The translations under genes were made by a program, and so were the position numbers. A stretch of 64,000 bases of DNA from Anthracocystis setariae (taxonomy: Eukaryota > Basidiomycota > Ustilaginomycetes > Ustilaginales > Ustilaginaceae), in NCBI GenBank assembly GCA_928724745.1, contig CAKMXJ010000042.1:496001-560000 (forward strand), in the 5' to 3' direction. This document shows positions 48,633 through 59,010 of the stretch, piece by piece. Below the pieces are notes generated by a model, which was not told the DNA's origin, made no database searches, and was given only the letters and a program-made list of their open reading frames with translations. How positions within the stretch are numbered: the first letter of the stretch is position 1; the number at the start of each line of letters is the position of its first letter.

Positions 48633-50267
48633 CTACACCACTTTGTCGTACGTCATCCAAGGATCCTTCGACTGCTTGGGTCGGAGCAAGATCCTCTCGC
48701 CATTTTGACCGAAATAGCCTTGGTCTGCCCAGCTTCGAAGATCACTAAGCGAAAACGGACCAAAAGTTTGGATTTCGGGATCGACCGAGGAGCCTGCTTC
48801 TCGAGCAGCAGCAGCGAGGTAAGCCGGTGTCCAGCGATACTCCCACATTGTGCCATTGTCTTTTGTTTCTCCCGATGCTGATGCATGAGCGGTGGTCTCC
48901 ATCGAGTTGGAGGAGTCCTCGGTGGAAGCAGTAAAAGCAGCGTCGAACCGCGATGCAGGGTCAAACGTCTGTCGCACAAGACCTGACTTGTGCACTTCTC
49001 GCAGGAGACTCTCGTACGTTTGATCGTAGATGTCGAGGCGTCCAAACCGTGACATGAGCACAGAAGAAAGATGTGTGACCGTCTCAACATCCGATATCGC
49101 TTGCTTGAGATCGCCATCAACATGTTGGATGCTCTCTGCCTTTCCCATGGCCGCTGCTTTCTGCTCCTTCTTCTTACCTGCGAGCACCTTGCCCAGCCTT
49201 TGCAGCGTCCTCTGAACGGTCTCTCCACGCATCATAAACTCGACCAAGCGTCGATTGACCTCATCCTCGTCGCCATCTTGTCGTTCCGCTTCCACTTCTT
49301 TTGCTTTTGCTTCTTCGTCCCTCTTCTGCTGCGCTTTCCTTGCTTCCAGAATCTTGGTCTTGGAATAGACTCCGGTGAGCCAAGCATCGTGCTGTGCATG
49401 AGGGTCACGTTGATTTTCGTGGTAGTTGCCTTCGGCATCAAATTTGCCCGTGCGCATCTCTTCCTTCATGTTGAATCCTGTGACCTTTGGTGCCTTGACT
49501 TGTTTCTTCCTGGATTTCCGACGGGGGAGAGGGAGAGGTGTACCGCCGGGAGATGTCGGGGGCGAGCGCTCGGCGTAGGCATTAAGATCGATGGCTTGGT
49601 CGCCCTGTTCATCGTCTTGGTCGTCATCATCATCATCTTCTTCTTCTCCATCCTCTTCGAGCTCGAGATCTGGATCCAGGTCATCGTCATCTTGTGCATC
49701 GTCTCCTCGGAGAAGCTCAGCATCATTATCGACTGCGTCAAGGGTGGAACGCGATGTTGAGCCAAAGTCTTGGCCTTCCGCCAGTTCGCCAAGTTTGACG
49801 CACTTGTCCTCGGACTTTTGCTTCCCTTTTGAGCTCGAAGCAGAAGTTTGCTTCTCTTGATCGCTTTCAATGTCAAACATATCCTCATCGTCGTCCTCTC
49901 CGGCGGCACCTGTTGCATCTGACCGTCGCTTCTTTTCAGCTCTTCTACGATGCGAGCCGGCATCGGCATCAGCGTCAGAGTCGTCGTCGGCGACTAGACC
50001 CGCACCGTTGTCATCATTATCATCATCATCGCTTTCGGAAAGATCCTCGCCGCGATCGTCAATGCGACCGCTCTTTTGGTCTTTTCGAAGTTGGCGGAGC
50101 TCTTGCTCTTCGATCTCTGGATCTCCTTCGAAAAAGTCGATCTCCTCGCGTCTGCGTTGGCGCCGTGATGGCTCGTTGATGCGCACCCTCTTCGATGACG
50201 CTGCTGCTGATGAGCTGGATGGATCAGGACCACCTCCAGATGCCTTGCGCTTATCCGTCAGCGACAT
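48633..50267 (-). CDS. LIN1: LIN1/CD2BP2 GYF-domain protein (U5 snRNP-associated), 544 aa
   Basis: Component that associates with the U5 snRNP (U5-52K in animals, LIN1 in yeast). The start at 50267 (MSLTDKRKASG) is followed by a nuclear-type basic stretch with KRVRINEPSRRQRRREEIDFFEGD, typical of the family. Residues about 60-250 are very acidic with Asp/Glu runs. The conserved middle is VTGFNMKEEMRTGKFDAEGNYH and HDAWLTGVYSKTKILEARK, followed by VNRRLVEFMMRGETVQRTLQRLGK. The C-terminal GYF domain is seen as MWEYRWTPAYLAAAAREAG and FGPFSLSDLRSWADQGYFGQNGER, the motif that binds proline-rich partners. Single exon; the longer frame to 50480 is leader. Divergent from GCN2. Confidence 0.92.
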   Translation of the reverse strand: MSLTDKRKASGGGPDPSSSSAAASSKRVRINEPSRRQRRREEIDFFEGDPEIEEQELRQLRKDQKSGRIDDRGEDLSESDDDDNDDNGAGLVADDDSDADADAGSHRRRAEKKRRSDATGAAGEDDDEDMFDIESDQEKQTSASSSKGKQKSEDKCVKLGELAEGQDFGSTSRSTLDAVDNDAELLRGDDAQDDDDLDPDLELEEDGEEEDDDDDDQDDEQGDQAIDLNAYAERSPPTSPGGTPLPLPRRKSRKKQVKAPKVTGFNMKEEMRTGKFDAEGNYHENQRDPHAQHDAWLTGVYSKTKILEARKAQQKRDEEAKAKEVEAERQDGDEDEVNRRLVEFMMRGETVQRTLQRLGKVLAGKKKEQKAAAMGKAESIQHVDGDLKQAISDVETVTHLSSVLMSRFGRLDIYDQTYESLLREVHKSGLVRQTFDPASRFDAAFTASTEDSSNSMETTAHASASGETKDNGTMWEYRWTPAYLAAAAREAGSSVDPEIQTFGPFSLSDLRSWADQGYFGQNGERILLRPKQSKDPWMTYDKVV

Positions 50268-50835
50268 GGCCAGGACACGATGAAATGGAGGAGAAGAAGG
50301 AGTACAGGCGATCGGCTCGGATCTCGGTGTGGAGAAAATTGAATTTTGTCCGTGCGCCAAAAAGATAAAAAAGATAAAATAAAATTCACGGTTGCAGTCG
50401 GCTTCATCCGACAACAGCCGTGTGACTTCGTCGGGAAAGGGTCCGATTGCATGTTGGGCTTCTTTCCTCCCTATCGTCACCTCGACTCGCTATCGCTTTC
50501 CTGCTCAGCTCACATCTTCTCCTCCTCCTCCTCCTCCTCCTCCTCATCCTCATCATCGCTCGCAACTTCGTCCCATCCATTTGGCTCTGCCTTTCTCCCA
50601 TCCCGAAACAACCTAGATACAACTTGCCTTTACTTATCGAGATGCTTGTTGAAAGGAACCTCTAAACAGCTCCACGCAAGTGGAGTTGACATTGGTAATC
50701 GCAGGACGCAGCTGCGCCATACTCAGCTCAACAGAAGCAGTCTTTCATCGACGATACTACTGATTCTACATAGCTCAGCCACTTCGCATCTCAACTCGAG
50801 CCCAATCCGATGATCGTCTAGGCACGGCCTTCACC
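50268..50835. promoter_or_regulatory. Divergent promoter of LIN1 and GCN2
   Basis: 568 bases between head-to-head starts. A TCC triplet run (about 50518-50548) is present. No small open frame can be supported as a regulatory uORF by eye. Confidence 0.5.
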
Positions 50836-53800
50836 ATGGCGGCCCTCACTCCTCAAGAGATTGCGGAGCTCCAGCAAACTGAAATCGAGGCTATCGAGTC
50901 AATTCTCGACCAAGACTTTGCCCGCATCGAGCAGAAGGCGTGGAAAGGCTCTGCTACCTCGCAACTCCACGAATTTCAAGTCGTCCTTAGGCCTGACGAG
51001 GAGCGTCTGAAATCGCTCGTCTGCGCCTATGTAACCTTCCGCCTGCCCAAGAACTATCCCCTCGTTCCGCCTACCATCATCATCAAGCAGAACGATGGTA
51101 GGCACAAAGGTCTGTCGTCGCATCATATTGGCAAGCTCATTGATGAGCTCAGCCACAAGGCGAAGGAGCTGCTCGGCGCAGAGATGATCTGGGAGCTGAT
51201 CACAGCAGGTCAGGACTTCATCAGCAACAACAACACCCTTCCTCGTGAGTTTAAGGATGGCGTCCCATCGCTTAGTTTGGAGGAAGAAATGCAGAAGCGT
51301 GCAAAGGAGCAGCAGGAGAAGCTCCTGGCAGAGAAAAAGCAGGAACAGCTTCGCAAACAGCAGGCCGAGACAATCCGTTCCGAACAGCTCGCTTTGCTCA
51401 TTCAGGAGGAAGCTAGCAAAAAAGCCGCCTTGCTCAAACAAGAAAAACAAAGGAAGAGGGAGACCAGCTACTTTAATCAGGAGGCTCCCCTCAGTCCCAC
51501 CCAGGGTATCAGCCCAGTCGCTGCCATGTCATCGTCTCCCGCATCCGCTTCCGCAACCGCAGCTGCAGCTTCTAACGGGGATGCCTCGCGCATCGAAACT
51601 TTCATCGAGCCCATCGAGCACAACGGTAGAGTGACCTCTGTCGTTCGTGTCGGTCCCATTCTCAGCGTCGGTCTCGCCACCCGCCATGTGGCTGAGCCTG
51701 CACATGAAGCACCTACCGACTCGCGGGCACCTTCGAATTCGTGGATCCTCGAGCACTATCTCATCACATCTCCGCATTATGCATACTCGGCAGGAAAGCG
51801 CAAGGTCGAGGAAGTCGAATTCGAATTCGACAAGCTCATCAAAGTCCGCGAACCTGGCCTTGTCAACGTGCTCGCCAGCGCTGTCACCCGTATCGTTGAC
51901 CCGCAAGGCTGGAAGCTCAGCGTGGTGATCGAGCGAACCGAAGGCGTGTGCCTGCGCGGCTTGCTCGAGCAATGCGATTCGTTGCCGTGGAAGAAAGTTC
52001 GTCACTATCTTGTTGCACTCCTCAAAACGCTCGACTCTCTCCACACCCGTAATCTTGTGCATCGCAGCATCGATCCCGACTCCATTTACATCGAAGGTCG
52101 CGCGACCACCACCGCTGCTTCTGTTGTTCGCCTATCCGGCGCCTGTTACGCCCGTCGCTTGAAGGACATGCACAAGTCGAACCCACTCAACGACATCGTC
52201 GGCCCTATCGAGGATGACGCTCACCCCGACACTTGGAAGTCGCCCGAATCCATCGACCAGCCCCTATCGTATAGCCGCAAACGCGATATCTGGGATCTCG
52301 GTGTCTGTGCTTGCCAGATGCTGTTTGGGCTCGACTGCCCCATCGAGTACGACTTGCCCGAGCATCTGATTCGTTCTAGCGCAGCACTTGCTCCACATAC
52401 GCAGGCTTTCTTGCTGCTGATGCTCGAGCGTTCGTCCAAGAAGCGACCTACTGCCGCTGCTCTCGTCTCGCGCCTCGAAGAGCTTATTTTGTATGAAGAC
52501 ACCGAGCTCAACGATGGCTCGGCAACAAGGCTGGGCCCGACGCCTGGTACACCGGCGGCCGCTACCGCTTCAAGAACTCTCAAGCCCACCTCTAGACCCG
52601 GCACCGCTCGGAAGCCAAGCGATCAGGCTCAAGAAAACATGTCATCATTTAGCCCGAAGATTGGCTCTCCCATGGCCGGCGATCAAAGGCAAACCTTTGG
52701 CTCGCTCTGGCCTTTCCGTCCGCCTTCAGGTCCCGGAGCTCCGCATGCTGCATCCACATCTCGGTATCTTTCTGACTTTGAGGAAGTCGAATTTCTCGGC
52801 AAGGGCGCTTTCGGTAGCGTCGTGAAAGCTCGCAACCGCCTCGATGGCCGATTCTACGCTGTCAAGAAGATCAAACTCTCCAGCTCGCCCGACGAAGATG
52901 AGAGAACGCTGCGCGAGATCAGTGCACTCAGTCGTCTCGACCATCCTCACATTGTTCGGTACTCGACCTGTTGGATCGAAGAAACGCATATGCCGATCGC
53001 AGGTTTGACCGGTAGCGATACGGATGGCTTCACATCTGGTCGGACGCTTGAGACGAATACTACGAGCAAGACACATGCTTCCGGGCCCAGTCTTTCCATG
53101 TCAGCGTTCGGCAATGGCTTTCAGCGGCCCACAACAAAGCCCAAGAACGGCCGTGACGACTCGTTTCGGGCAGTGCCGGACTTCGACGAGGATGATGACG
53201 TGTTTGCGTCCGGTGCCAACTCGTCACAGATGACGAGCAGCTACAGCGATATCCGCTTTGCCGAGGATGATGACGATAGCAACGTCGACCAGGGTAATGT
53301 GAGCAGGTCGGCTCGTGCCAAACCAGAAACGTCGTTCAACGGCGGCCTGCTTGCTCTGCGTACACCATCCGATGAGAGCAGCAATGATGATGACGACTCG
53401 GACGATGACAACGAAGAAGACAGTGACGAGGATGAATCCAGCTCAGACGATGAATTTGGCGGCCTGGACGATGATTTCAGCCGCATCCGTTTATCTTCGC
53501 GTCGAGCGTCTCGCCAAGGCCGATCTGTTTCGAGGAGCGTCAGCGTGGCGCGACCAGCAGGCACCGTGCCAGTTCAGCGCGTCCTCTACATTCAAATGGA
53601 GTTTGTCGAGAACCGAACCTTGCGTGAAGCCATCGAGAAGGGTCTCACCGAGGACGAGGCATGGCGCATCCTGCGACAGATGGTGGAAGCATTGGCCCAC
53701 ATCAGCAGTCTTGGTATCATCCATCGGGATCTGAAACCGTCAAATGTCCTCATGTACGCGAACGGCGACGTCAAGATTGGTGACTTTGGTCTAGCCACCA

Positions 53801-56370
53801 ATGCGCTTCAAGCTGCTGAAGGTCACCTTGGTCACATAGGTGGCACCGCCGAGCTGGCCGAGAGCACCGATCTCACTGGCGATCTGGGCACTTTCCTGTA
53901 TACGGCGCCCGAGCTTCGTGCCAAAGGCGGAACGAAGTACAACTTCAAGGTCGATATCTACTCGCTTGGCATCATCTTTTTCGAGATGCTTGCCAGTCAG
54001 CGAGTCTACAGGACAGGGATGGAACGCATCTTGCTCATCCGAGAGTTGCGCGACCGTAACATCGGATTGCCAGCCGTGTGGCCACACAGCAAGCTCGAGA
54101 AGCAGACTGCGTTGATCCGTCAGATGCTTGACCACGATCCCGACCGTCGCCCTTCGCCTCTCGAGATCCTCAAGAGCGATTTGCTACCACCCAAGATGGA
54201 GGACGAGTATATTGAAGAATGTTTGCGACTTATGGCCAACCCAACGAGTGCCTACAATCATCAGCTGATGGACGCCTTGTTCAGCCGAACGGCGGCAGAT
54301 CTGGTGCGAGACTTTACCTTCGACACTGGTGCCGAGACCGACCGCGACACCTCACTCACAACGGTGGTTTGCGATCTGATCCGCAACGCAGCGCGCAGAC
54401 ACGGTGCCGTCGAATTCACCGCGCCACTCGTTGTTCCGCCCAACGGGCTATACACAGCCAACGAGAAGATCGTCCAGATGCTGGACAGGACTGGGCGCGT
54501 GGTCCATCTGCCCTACGATCTTACGGTGCCCTTTGCGCGTGTCTTTGCGCGCAGTGGCAATCAGCGTTTCAAGCGCTACGAGATCAGCAACGTGTATCGC
54601 GAGAACGTTGTTGCTGGAGGGCAGCCCCGAGCAGTGCTGGCTGCTTCGTTTGACATTGTATCACCCGAAAAGTCGGCAGCGGCGGAAGCGGAAGCTCTTG
54701 CCTTGGTGGAAGAAGTGCTGGACGAGATTCCCGGGATCGCAAGCGAGAACTGGGTGATCCACATCAACCACGAAGTGATTCTTTCGATGATTCTGGAACG
54801 CGTTCCGGTCAAGCACCATACTGCTGTGCTCGGTGTGATTGCTCTTCTGGCTGGGTCGAAGACGATCCAGAGCGCAAGAACACAGCTGCTCCAGCTAGGA
54901 TTGCCACGGTCTACAATCGAGGAGTTGGAGGCCTTCAATCTCACTGACGAAGTAGGAGCTGTGCATCGCCGACTGGAACGACTCTTCCCACTGGAGCAGC
55001 GGAACAGGCTGGCTAAAGCCATCTCGCAGATTTCGGATGTCGTTGCTACAGCACGCTTCTTTGGTGTTCAGCGCCGCTTCCTCTTCTCACCTCTACTGGC
55101 TCAATCAAGCAGCGTGTACAAGGGCGGCGTCATCTTCACCGTAGTTCGGGCCGGCAAGCGCCGCGACGTCGTCGCTGCGGGTGGACGTTACGATTCACTA
55201 CTCAAGCACTTTGCAAACCCTTCCACGTCCTCTACACCTCTGCACGGCGTTGGAGTGCAGATCGCGGTCGGCAAGCTCACGTTGGGTCTTTCCAAGTACC
55301 AAGAGATGCAGCTGCCCAAGCTTCTGTCGCGAAATGAGGAGGAGCGTAGCTTTGGACTTCACACTCCGCGTCGATGCGATGTCTATGTTGCCTCGACACC
55401 AGGTTTGTTGGAGACACGGATGGAAATCTGTCGCGAGCTGTGGGCGCATGGGATCGCCGCAGATCTGCAGTACGAACACGCAACTTACGATACGCCCGAG
55501 TCTGCCGCGGCGACTTGTCGCGCCGAAGGCATTCTGTTGCTCGTGTTCGCCAAAGCGCGATCTCCGATGCTCAAGGTCAAGAATGTGTTGCAGAGGCAAG
55601 AATACGAGGTGGCACGACACGAGCTGGTTGGGTTTGTTCAGGATCGGCTTGCCAAGCAGAGGAGCGTGGATGTGCAAGTTGCCGGGTCGGCTGTTTCGGG
55701 AAGGTTTGGTGCCGCTGGACCGGATGCGGGTTTGATGCGAGCGACAGGGTCGGTGTTGGGCGCACCGGGCTCTCTGGGCGCAATGCACCACCATCATCAT
55801 CACCATCATCAGCATGGAGGCTTCTCACGAACATATAGCGGGAACGAAGTGATGCCCTCTGCGACCATCGCGGTGCGTGAGCGCGAGATGCTCCTCCCCG
55901 AACGGCCGATCGAGAGAAGCAAGAAGGGGGACAAGTCTCAGCAGAATCGTCCGAAGCCGTCAAGTCGTCAGTTGGTGCTCGATAAAGCTTCACGCCAAGT
56001 GTCGAAATTCGCGGATCAACTGCAGTCTGGCAACGTGCCCATCCTGGCGGTTGATTTCACTGGTGCCAACTTTGACCGTCTCGCTGCCGCGTTGACGGCG
56101 TGTCTGGGCAGCCACGGTGGGTATGGTGAGGGTGCGGACTATGTCGCAGGTGGTGGGGGGAGTGGAGAGGATGAAGGTGCGTACATGTTTCGCGCTTTCC
56201 TGGAAACGCTGTCGGCGGATGAGAGAGAGTATGCGAGGTTGATCAAGAGTCGTGCTGTGGCGTTTGCGTTCCCGGATGCGAGCTCGGGCATCAACGTGGT
56301 TGGATGTGGAAGGGTGTTCCTGTACTCGTTGAGGGAGGATCGTACGGCGCTCATTGGATGTGGTCGTTAG
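50836..56370 (+). CDS. GCN2: eIF2alpha kinase GCN2, 1,844 aa
   Basis: Cytosolic sensor of uncharged tRNA that phosphorylates eIF2alpha and starts general amino-acid control. All five GCN2 modules appear in order: RWD domain (about 8-125, GCN1-binding), a charged coiled coil (about 145-210), a degenerate pseudokinase (about 300-560, with NLVHRSIDPDSIYIEG lacking the HRD Asp), the active kinase (about 645-1110: LGKGAFGSVVKARNRLDGRFYAVKKIKL, HRDLKPSNVLM near 963, GDFGLA near 981, GTFLYTAPEL near 1019), the HisRS-like tRNA-binding region (about 1140-1560) and a C-terminal ribosome/dimer domain (about 1680-1844). The kinase insert between the Lys strand and the hinge is about 190 residues and acidic (DDDDSDDDNEEDSDED). 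An eight-His run (about 1650) lies in the linker. Start in CACCATGGCG context. Single exon. Confidence 0.97.
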   Translation: MAALTPQEIAELQQTEIEAIESILDQDFARIEQKAWKGSATSQLHEFQVVLRPDEERLKSLVCAYVTFRLPKNYPLVPPTIIIKQNDGRHKGLSSHHIGKLIDELSHKAKELLGAEMIWELITAGQDFISNNNTLPREFKDGVPSLSLEEEMQKRAKEQQEKLLAEKKQEQLRKQQAETIRSEQLALLIQEEASKKAALLKQEKQRKRETSYFNQEAPLSPTQGISPVAAMSSSPASASATAAAASNGDASRIETFIEPIEHNGRVTSVVRVGPILSVGLATRHVAEPAHEAPTDSRAPSNSWILEHYLITSPHYAYSAGKRKVEEVEFEFDKLIKVREPGLVNVLASAVTRIVDPQGWKLSVVIERTEGVCLRGLLEQCDSLPWKKVRHYLVALLKTLDSLHTRNLVHRSIDPDSIYIEGRATTTAASVVRLSGACYARRLKDMHKSNPLNDIVGPIEDDAHPDTWKSPESIDQPLSYSRKRDIWDLGVCACQMLFGLDCPIEYDLPEHLIRSSAALAPHTQAFLLLMLERSSKKRPTAAALVSRLEELILYEDTELNDGSATRLGPTPGTPAAATASRTLKPTSRPGTARKPSDQAQENMSSFSPKIGSPMAGDQRQTFGSLWPFRPPSGPGAPHAASTSRYLSDFEEVEFLGKGAFGSVVKARNRLDGRFYAVKKIKLSSSPDEDERTLREISALSRLDHPHIVRYSTCWIEETHMPIAGLTGSDTDGFTSGRTLETNTTSKTHASGPSLSMSAFGNGFQRPTTKPKNGRDDSFRAVPDFDEDDDVFASGANSSQMTSSYSDIRFAEDDDDSNVDQGNVSRSARAKPETSFNGGLLALRTPSDESSNDDDDSDDDNEEDSDEDESSSDDEFGGLDDDFSRIRLSSRRASRQGRSVSRSVSVARPAGTVPVQRVLYIQMEFVENRTLREAIEKGLTEDEAWRILRQMVEALAHISSLGIIHRDLKPSNVLMYANGDVKIGDFGLATNALQAAEGHLGHIGGTAELAESTDLTGDLGTFLYTAPELRAKGGTKYNFKVDIYSLGIIFFEMLASQRVYRTGMERILLIRELRDRNIGLPAVWPHSKLEKQTALIRQMLDHDPDRRPSPLEILKSDLLPPKMEDEYIEECLRLMANPTSAYNHQLMDALFSRTAADLVRDFTFDTGAETDRDTSLTTVVCDLIRNAARRHGAVEFTAPLVVPPNGLYTANEKIVQMLDRTGRVVHLPYDLTVPFARVFARSGNQRFKRYEISNVYRENVVAGGQPRAVLAASFDIVSPEKSAAAEAEALALVEEVLDEIPGIASENWVIHINHEVILSMILERVPVKHHTAVLGVIALLAGSKTIQSARTQLLQLGLPRSTIEELEAFNLTDEVGAVHRRLERLFPLEQRNRLAKAISQISDVVATARFFGVQRRFLFSPLLAQSSSVYKGGVIFTVVRAGKRRDVVAAGGRYDSLLKHFANPSTSSTPLHGVGVQIAVGKLTLGLSKYQEMQLPKLLSRNEEERSFGLHTPRRCDVYVASTPGLLETRMEICRELWAHGIAADLQYEHATYDTPESAAATCRAEGILLLVFAKARSPMLKVKNVLQRQEYEVARHELVGFVQDRLAKQRSVDVQVAGSAVSGRFGAAGPDAGLMRATGSVLGAPGSLGAMHHHHHHHHQHGGFSRTYSGNEVMPSATIAVREREMLLPERPIERSKKGDKSQQNRPKPSSRQLVLDKASRQVSKFADQLQSGNVPILAVDFTGANFDRLAAALTACLGSHGGYGEGADYVAGGGGSGEDEGAYMFRAFLETLSADEREYARLIKSRAVAFAFPDASSGINVVGCGRVFLYSLREDRTALIGCGR

Positions 56371-57054
56371 TTTTTCCATTCGAATCATTGTACATATCGT
56401 TTGGAATAAGCAAGCTTGTGCTGGAAGGGAGGTATCTAGATCGCGCTTGTTAGAGGCAAGAAAATGTTCGATGACGGGGATCACAAACAGTCTGGGTTAG
56501 GCGAGATGCGAGCAATTGATTGTCCGAGGGAGAGGGGGAGAACGCGAACTAAACCATACTAAACTAAGCTGAGATAGCGAGGAGATAGAGAGAAGGGATG
56601 ATTTTCCGGAGGTTTTATTTGCAAGTTTTGCTGCTGTCCAAAGTGGCAAAGTCCATGCATGAGATCGAGCGTTTGAGTAAGAAAGGGGGGGGGGGGGGGA
56701 TTTCTTTTTGACAGGTCGGATGAGACATGTCAAATTTAGCGTGCGTGATCCAAAAAGGGAAAGGGAAAAAAGGTCAGGATGGTGGTGGTTGGTGGATTTG
56801 CGATGCAGAGATGCAGATTCCTGTGCGTGTGTGCGCTTGGATCCAAAGGTTTCATGCTGCCAAGCAGGATCCGAGCCCCGAACTACTGCACCAAACAGTT
56901 CGGGTAAAGTACAAGTGCTGTGATTCCCAATTGTACTGTACACCAGACCAATGATGCAGTTGAGCTGCAATGATTTTGGCTTCGCATTAGTTGACAGCCG
57001 GAGGGGGGTTGGGATCGCTTGGCGCAATCGACGCTGGGATGGCAAGGGAATTTT
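56371..57054. other. GCN2 3' region
   Basis: No gene supported. It has a G run (about 56687-56700) and a TACTGTAC motif at 56934-56941. Borders the gag relic. Confidence 0.55.
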
Positions 57055-57621
57055 CTAGTTGCTTAGATCGTACTCGGCAAGGATACGTTCGTATGAAGCA
57101 CGAGGAACCGAGCGGCATGAATGGACAAAGTCGGCTACTGTACCATCCTCGGGCCTTGCAACAATGGTCTGGATTTCCCTGGGCAGTAGAGACCAAGCTA
57201 CGAAAGCCAACGCTCCAGGCGAAGCGAACTCGTCGGGGATATCGCCGGCTAGCTCTTCAAGTCGTTGGAGCCATGCCTCCCACTCTTCCTCATGTCGAAG
57301 TTTACGAAGAGAAGGTCCGAGATGAGCGTTGAATCGACCAAGACGGATGGTCTTGGGGCTTACTCCCGTCGATCCATATTCGGAATCGAAGCGGTCCAGG
57401 AAGGCCTTTTCGAGACGTGCGAACGAGCCTCGAGTCTCAGCATCAAGCGAGTCGAACCATTTCATCGCAAGCCCCTCCATGATCAGCCCGAAAATCCGAG
57501 CGGCCATTACGTCGTGATCAGCACGACCAACATAGCCACCAAGGCACTCGCGAAAGTCCCTGACAAACTTTCTGGCAAACACGCCCTTGGATAAGCCATT
57601 GTACGGCTGGATGACTGGCAT
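57055..57621 (-). pseudogene. Retrotransposon gag-like fragment, 188 aa, probably a relic
   Basis: Resembles the capsid-like gag core of fungal LTR (Ty3/gypsy-type) elements or domesticated relatives: QPYNGLSKGVFARKFVRDF, ARIFGLIMEGLAMKWFDSL, SFARLEKAFLDRFDSEYG, RLGRFNAHLGPSLRKLRHEEEWEAWLQRLEE and a C-terminal FVHSCRS segment. The order of ARIF...A..WF..L and F...FL.RF is the gag signature. No zinc knuckle, protease or reverse transcriptase follows in the downstream minus-strand sequence, and an in-frame TAA lies about 15 codons upstream of the first Met (two codons before a conserved-looking stretch). It could be a decayed copy or a short captured gag gene. It sits in a 2.1-kb gene-poor gap. 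Confidence 0.6.
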
Positions 57622-58482
57622 AGCTGTGATGCGGCCGAGCTTACCGATGCAAAGAGGCTCAGATTATTGTCTCCGTTGTGATCACCTCAAGTGTAGGGTG
57701 GGCTGTGTTTGCCGGTGAGTGGGGTGCAAAGGTGAAAGGGTCGGAGCGGTATGAAGGAGCGGCTAGAATGAGGTAAGGCGGGTGGGAGACAATGGGATAC
57801 CGAGTGCGACGCGCATCGATGCCAAGCGCTAGAACAGTGGTTCAGCACTGTACTGTACTGCACTGCACCGCACTGTGCTGCAATAATTCCGTGCCTCTAT
57901 ACTCAGGCCTAACCATCACTACTAGCATGTGACTACGGTGCTTCACTTTCAATGAAACTCAGTGCTCAAGTTGGAGGAGGCCAGCTTGCCAGCACGTGAG
58001 GTGAAGGGCGAGTCAAATGCCTCGGGATGAGTCGACTACAAGCCTCATTGGTTGTCCCCTTTTCTCGAGCAGTGCATGATGCACAGTGCATATAGCCCCA
58101 AATTAGATCGGCAGCGAGACGGGAAAGGGCTTCTCTGTGCGTATTCTGGACTGAATCGTACTGTGTGGATGCATTCAAGAAGGGAGAAAGTAGGCTTAAC
58201 CCTTGCTTGGCTTGTTGCTTGAGATTTGTTTCGTTTGCTCTCTCCGTGTGAAAGACAGGCTAATCGGGCAGTGTATCGCAAGTGCTGTGTTGAGCGCAAC
58301 CTTCCATCCATATATATCTTCTACCCTTCATTTCTCACCGAGTTGTCGGCGTCCCGAACAACAGATCTTCGACCCTTTCCGCCCCCCTTCAAAAGAGCCT
58401 CTTCTACTCTAGAACCGAACAATCTCCACGGGACATCGACAGCATCTCTTGGCATCCACTTGACACATTCCACTGCTCTACC
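57622..58482. promoter_or_regulatory. Intergenic region upstream of the secreted DPBB gene
   Basis: 861 bases. It contains overlapping TACTGTAC-type and CACTGCAC units at 57846-57880. The promoter of the downstream secreted protein gene must lie here, possibly with TATATAT near 58310. No gene supported. Confidence 0.55.
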
Positions 58483-59010
58483 ATGGCGCGTCTCGTCCTT
58501 CCGCTCCTCTTGAGCGCCTTAGCCCTCTTCCTCTCCCTTGTATCGGCTGGGATTCTGAGCCCCGATTTGATGCCTGCAAAAAATGTGGAAGCCACCATCG
58601 ACCAACTCGCGCCGCAAGTGGAAGCCCTCTCTGCACCGCGTCTGGTCGAGGAACCGACACACGTGTTGCAAAAACGTCGTCATCACCACAAACACCACAA
58701 GGGCTCGTCCACCACCATCCATGCGGGCAAAGTCACGTACTACGCTGGCAACCAGCTATCGAATCCAGCCTGCGGAGGGCCCTCGCCCAATGACTCGTCG
58801 ATGATCGCTGCCATCTCGTTCGATAGCCCGTTCCAGTGCGGCGACAGGATTCGAATCACCGACCAGAGCGGCACTTCTACAGTGGTGACCGTGGTGGATC
58901 GATGTGCGGGCTGTTCCGGAAACTGGATCGATGTGACCAAGGGCGTCTTCCAAACTTTCAGTGGATTGGATACCGGGGTTCTCCACCCTGTCACATTCAC
59001 CAAGGTGTGA
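58483..59010 (+). CDS. Small secreted protein with a C-terminal double-psi beta-barrel (RlpA/expansin-like), 175 aa
   Basis: Secreted candidate effector or wall-active protein. A signal peptide (MARLVLPLLLSALALFLSLV, cleavage near residue 22) is followed by a propeptide-like stretch ending in LQKRR (Lys64-Arg65), a likely Kex2 cleavage site, and then a His/Lys-rich linker HHHKHHKG. The rest (about 81-173) is a double-psi beta-barrel of the RlpA/barwin-like type: GKVTYYAGN, ACGGPSPND, AISFDSPFQCGDRIRI, TVVTVVDRCAGCSGNWIDVTKGVF. Four Cys (97, 119, 141, 144) could form two disulphides. Similar short proteins occur in many plant-associated fungi; some are protease inhibitors, others of unknown role, so enzyme activity should not be assumed. 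Single exon. Confidence 0.85.
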   Translation: MARLVLPLLLSALALFLSLVSAGILSPDLMPAKNVEATIDQLAPQVEALSAPRLVEEPTHVLQKRRHHHKHHKGSSTTIHAGKVTYYAGNQLSNPACGGPSPNDSSMIAAISFDSPFQCGDRIRITDQSGTSTVVTVVDRCAGCSGNWIDVTKGVFQTFSGLDTGVLHPVTFTKV

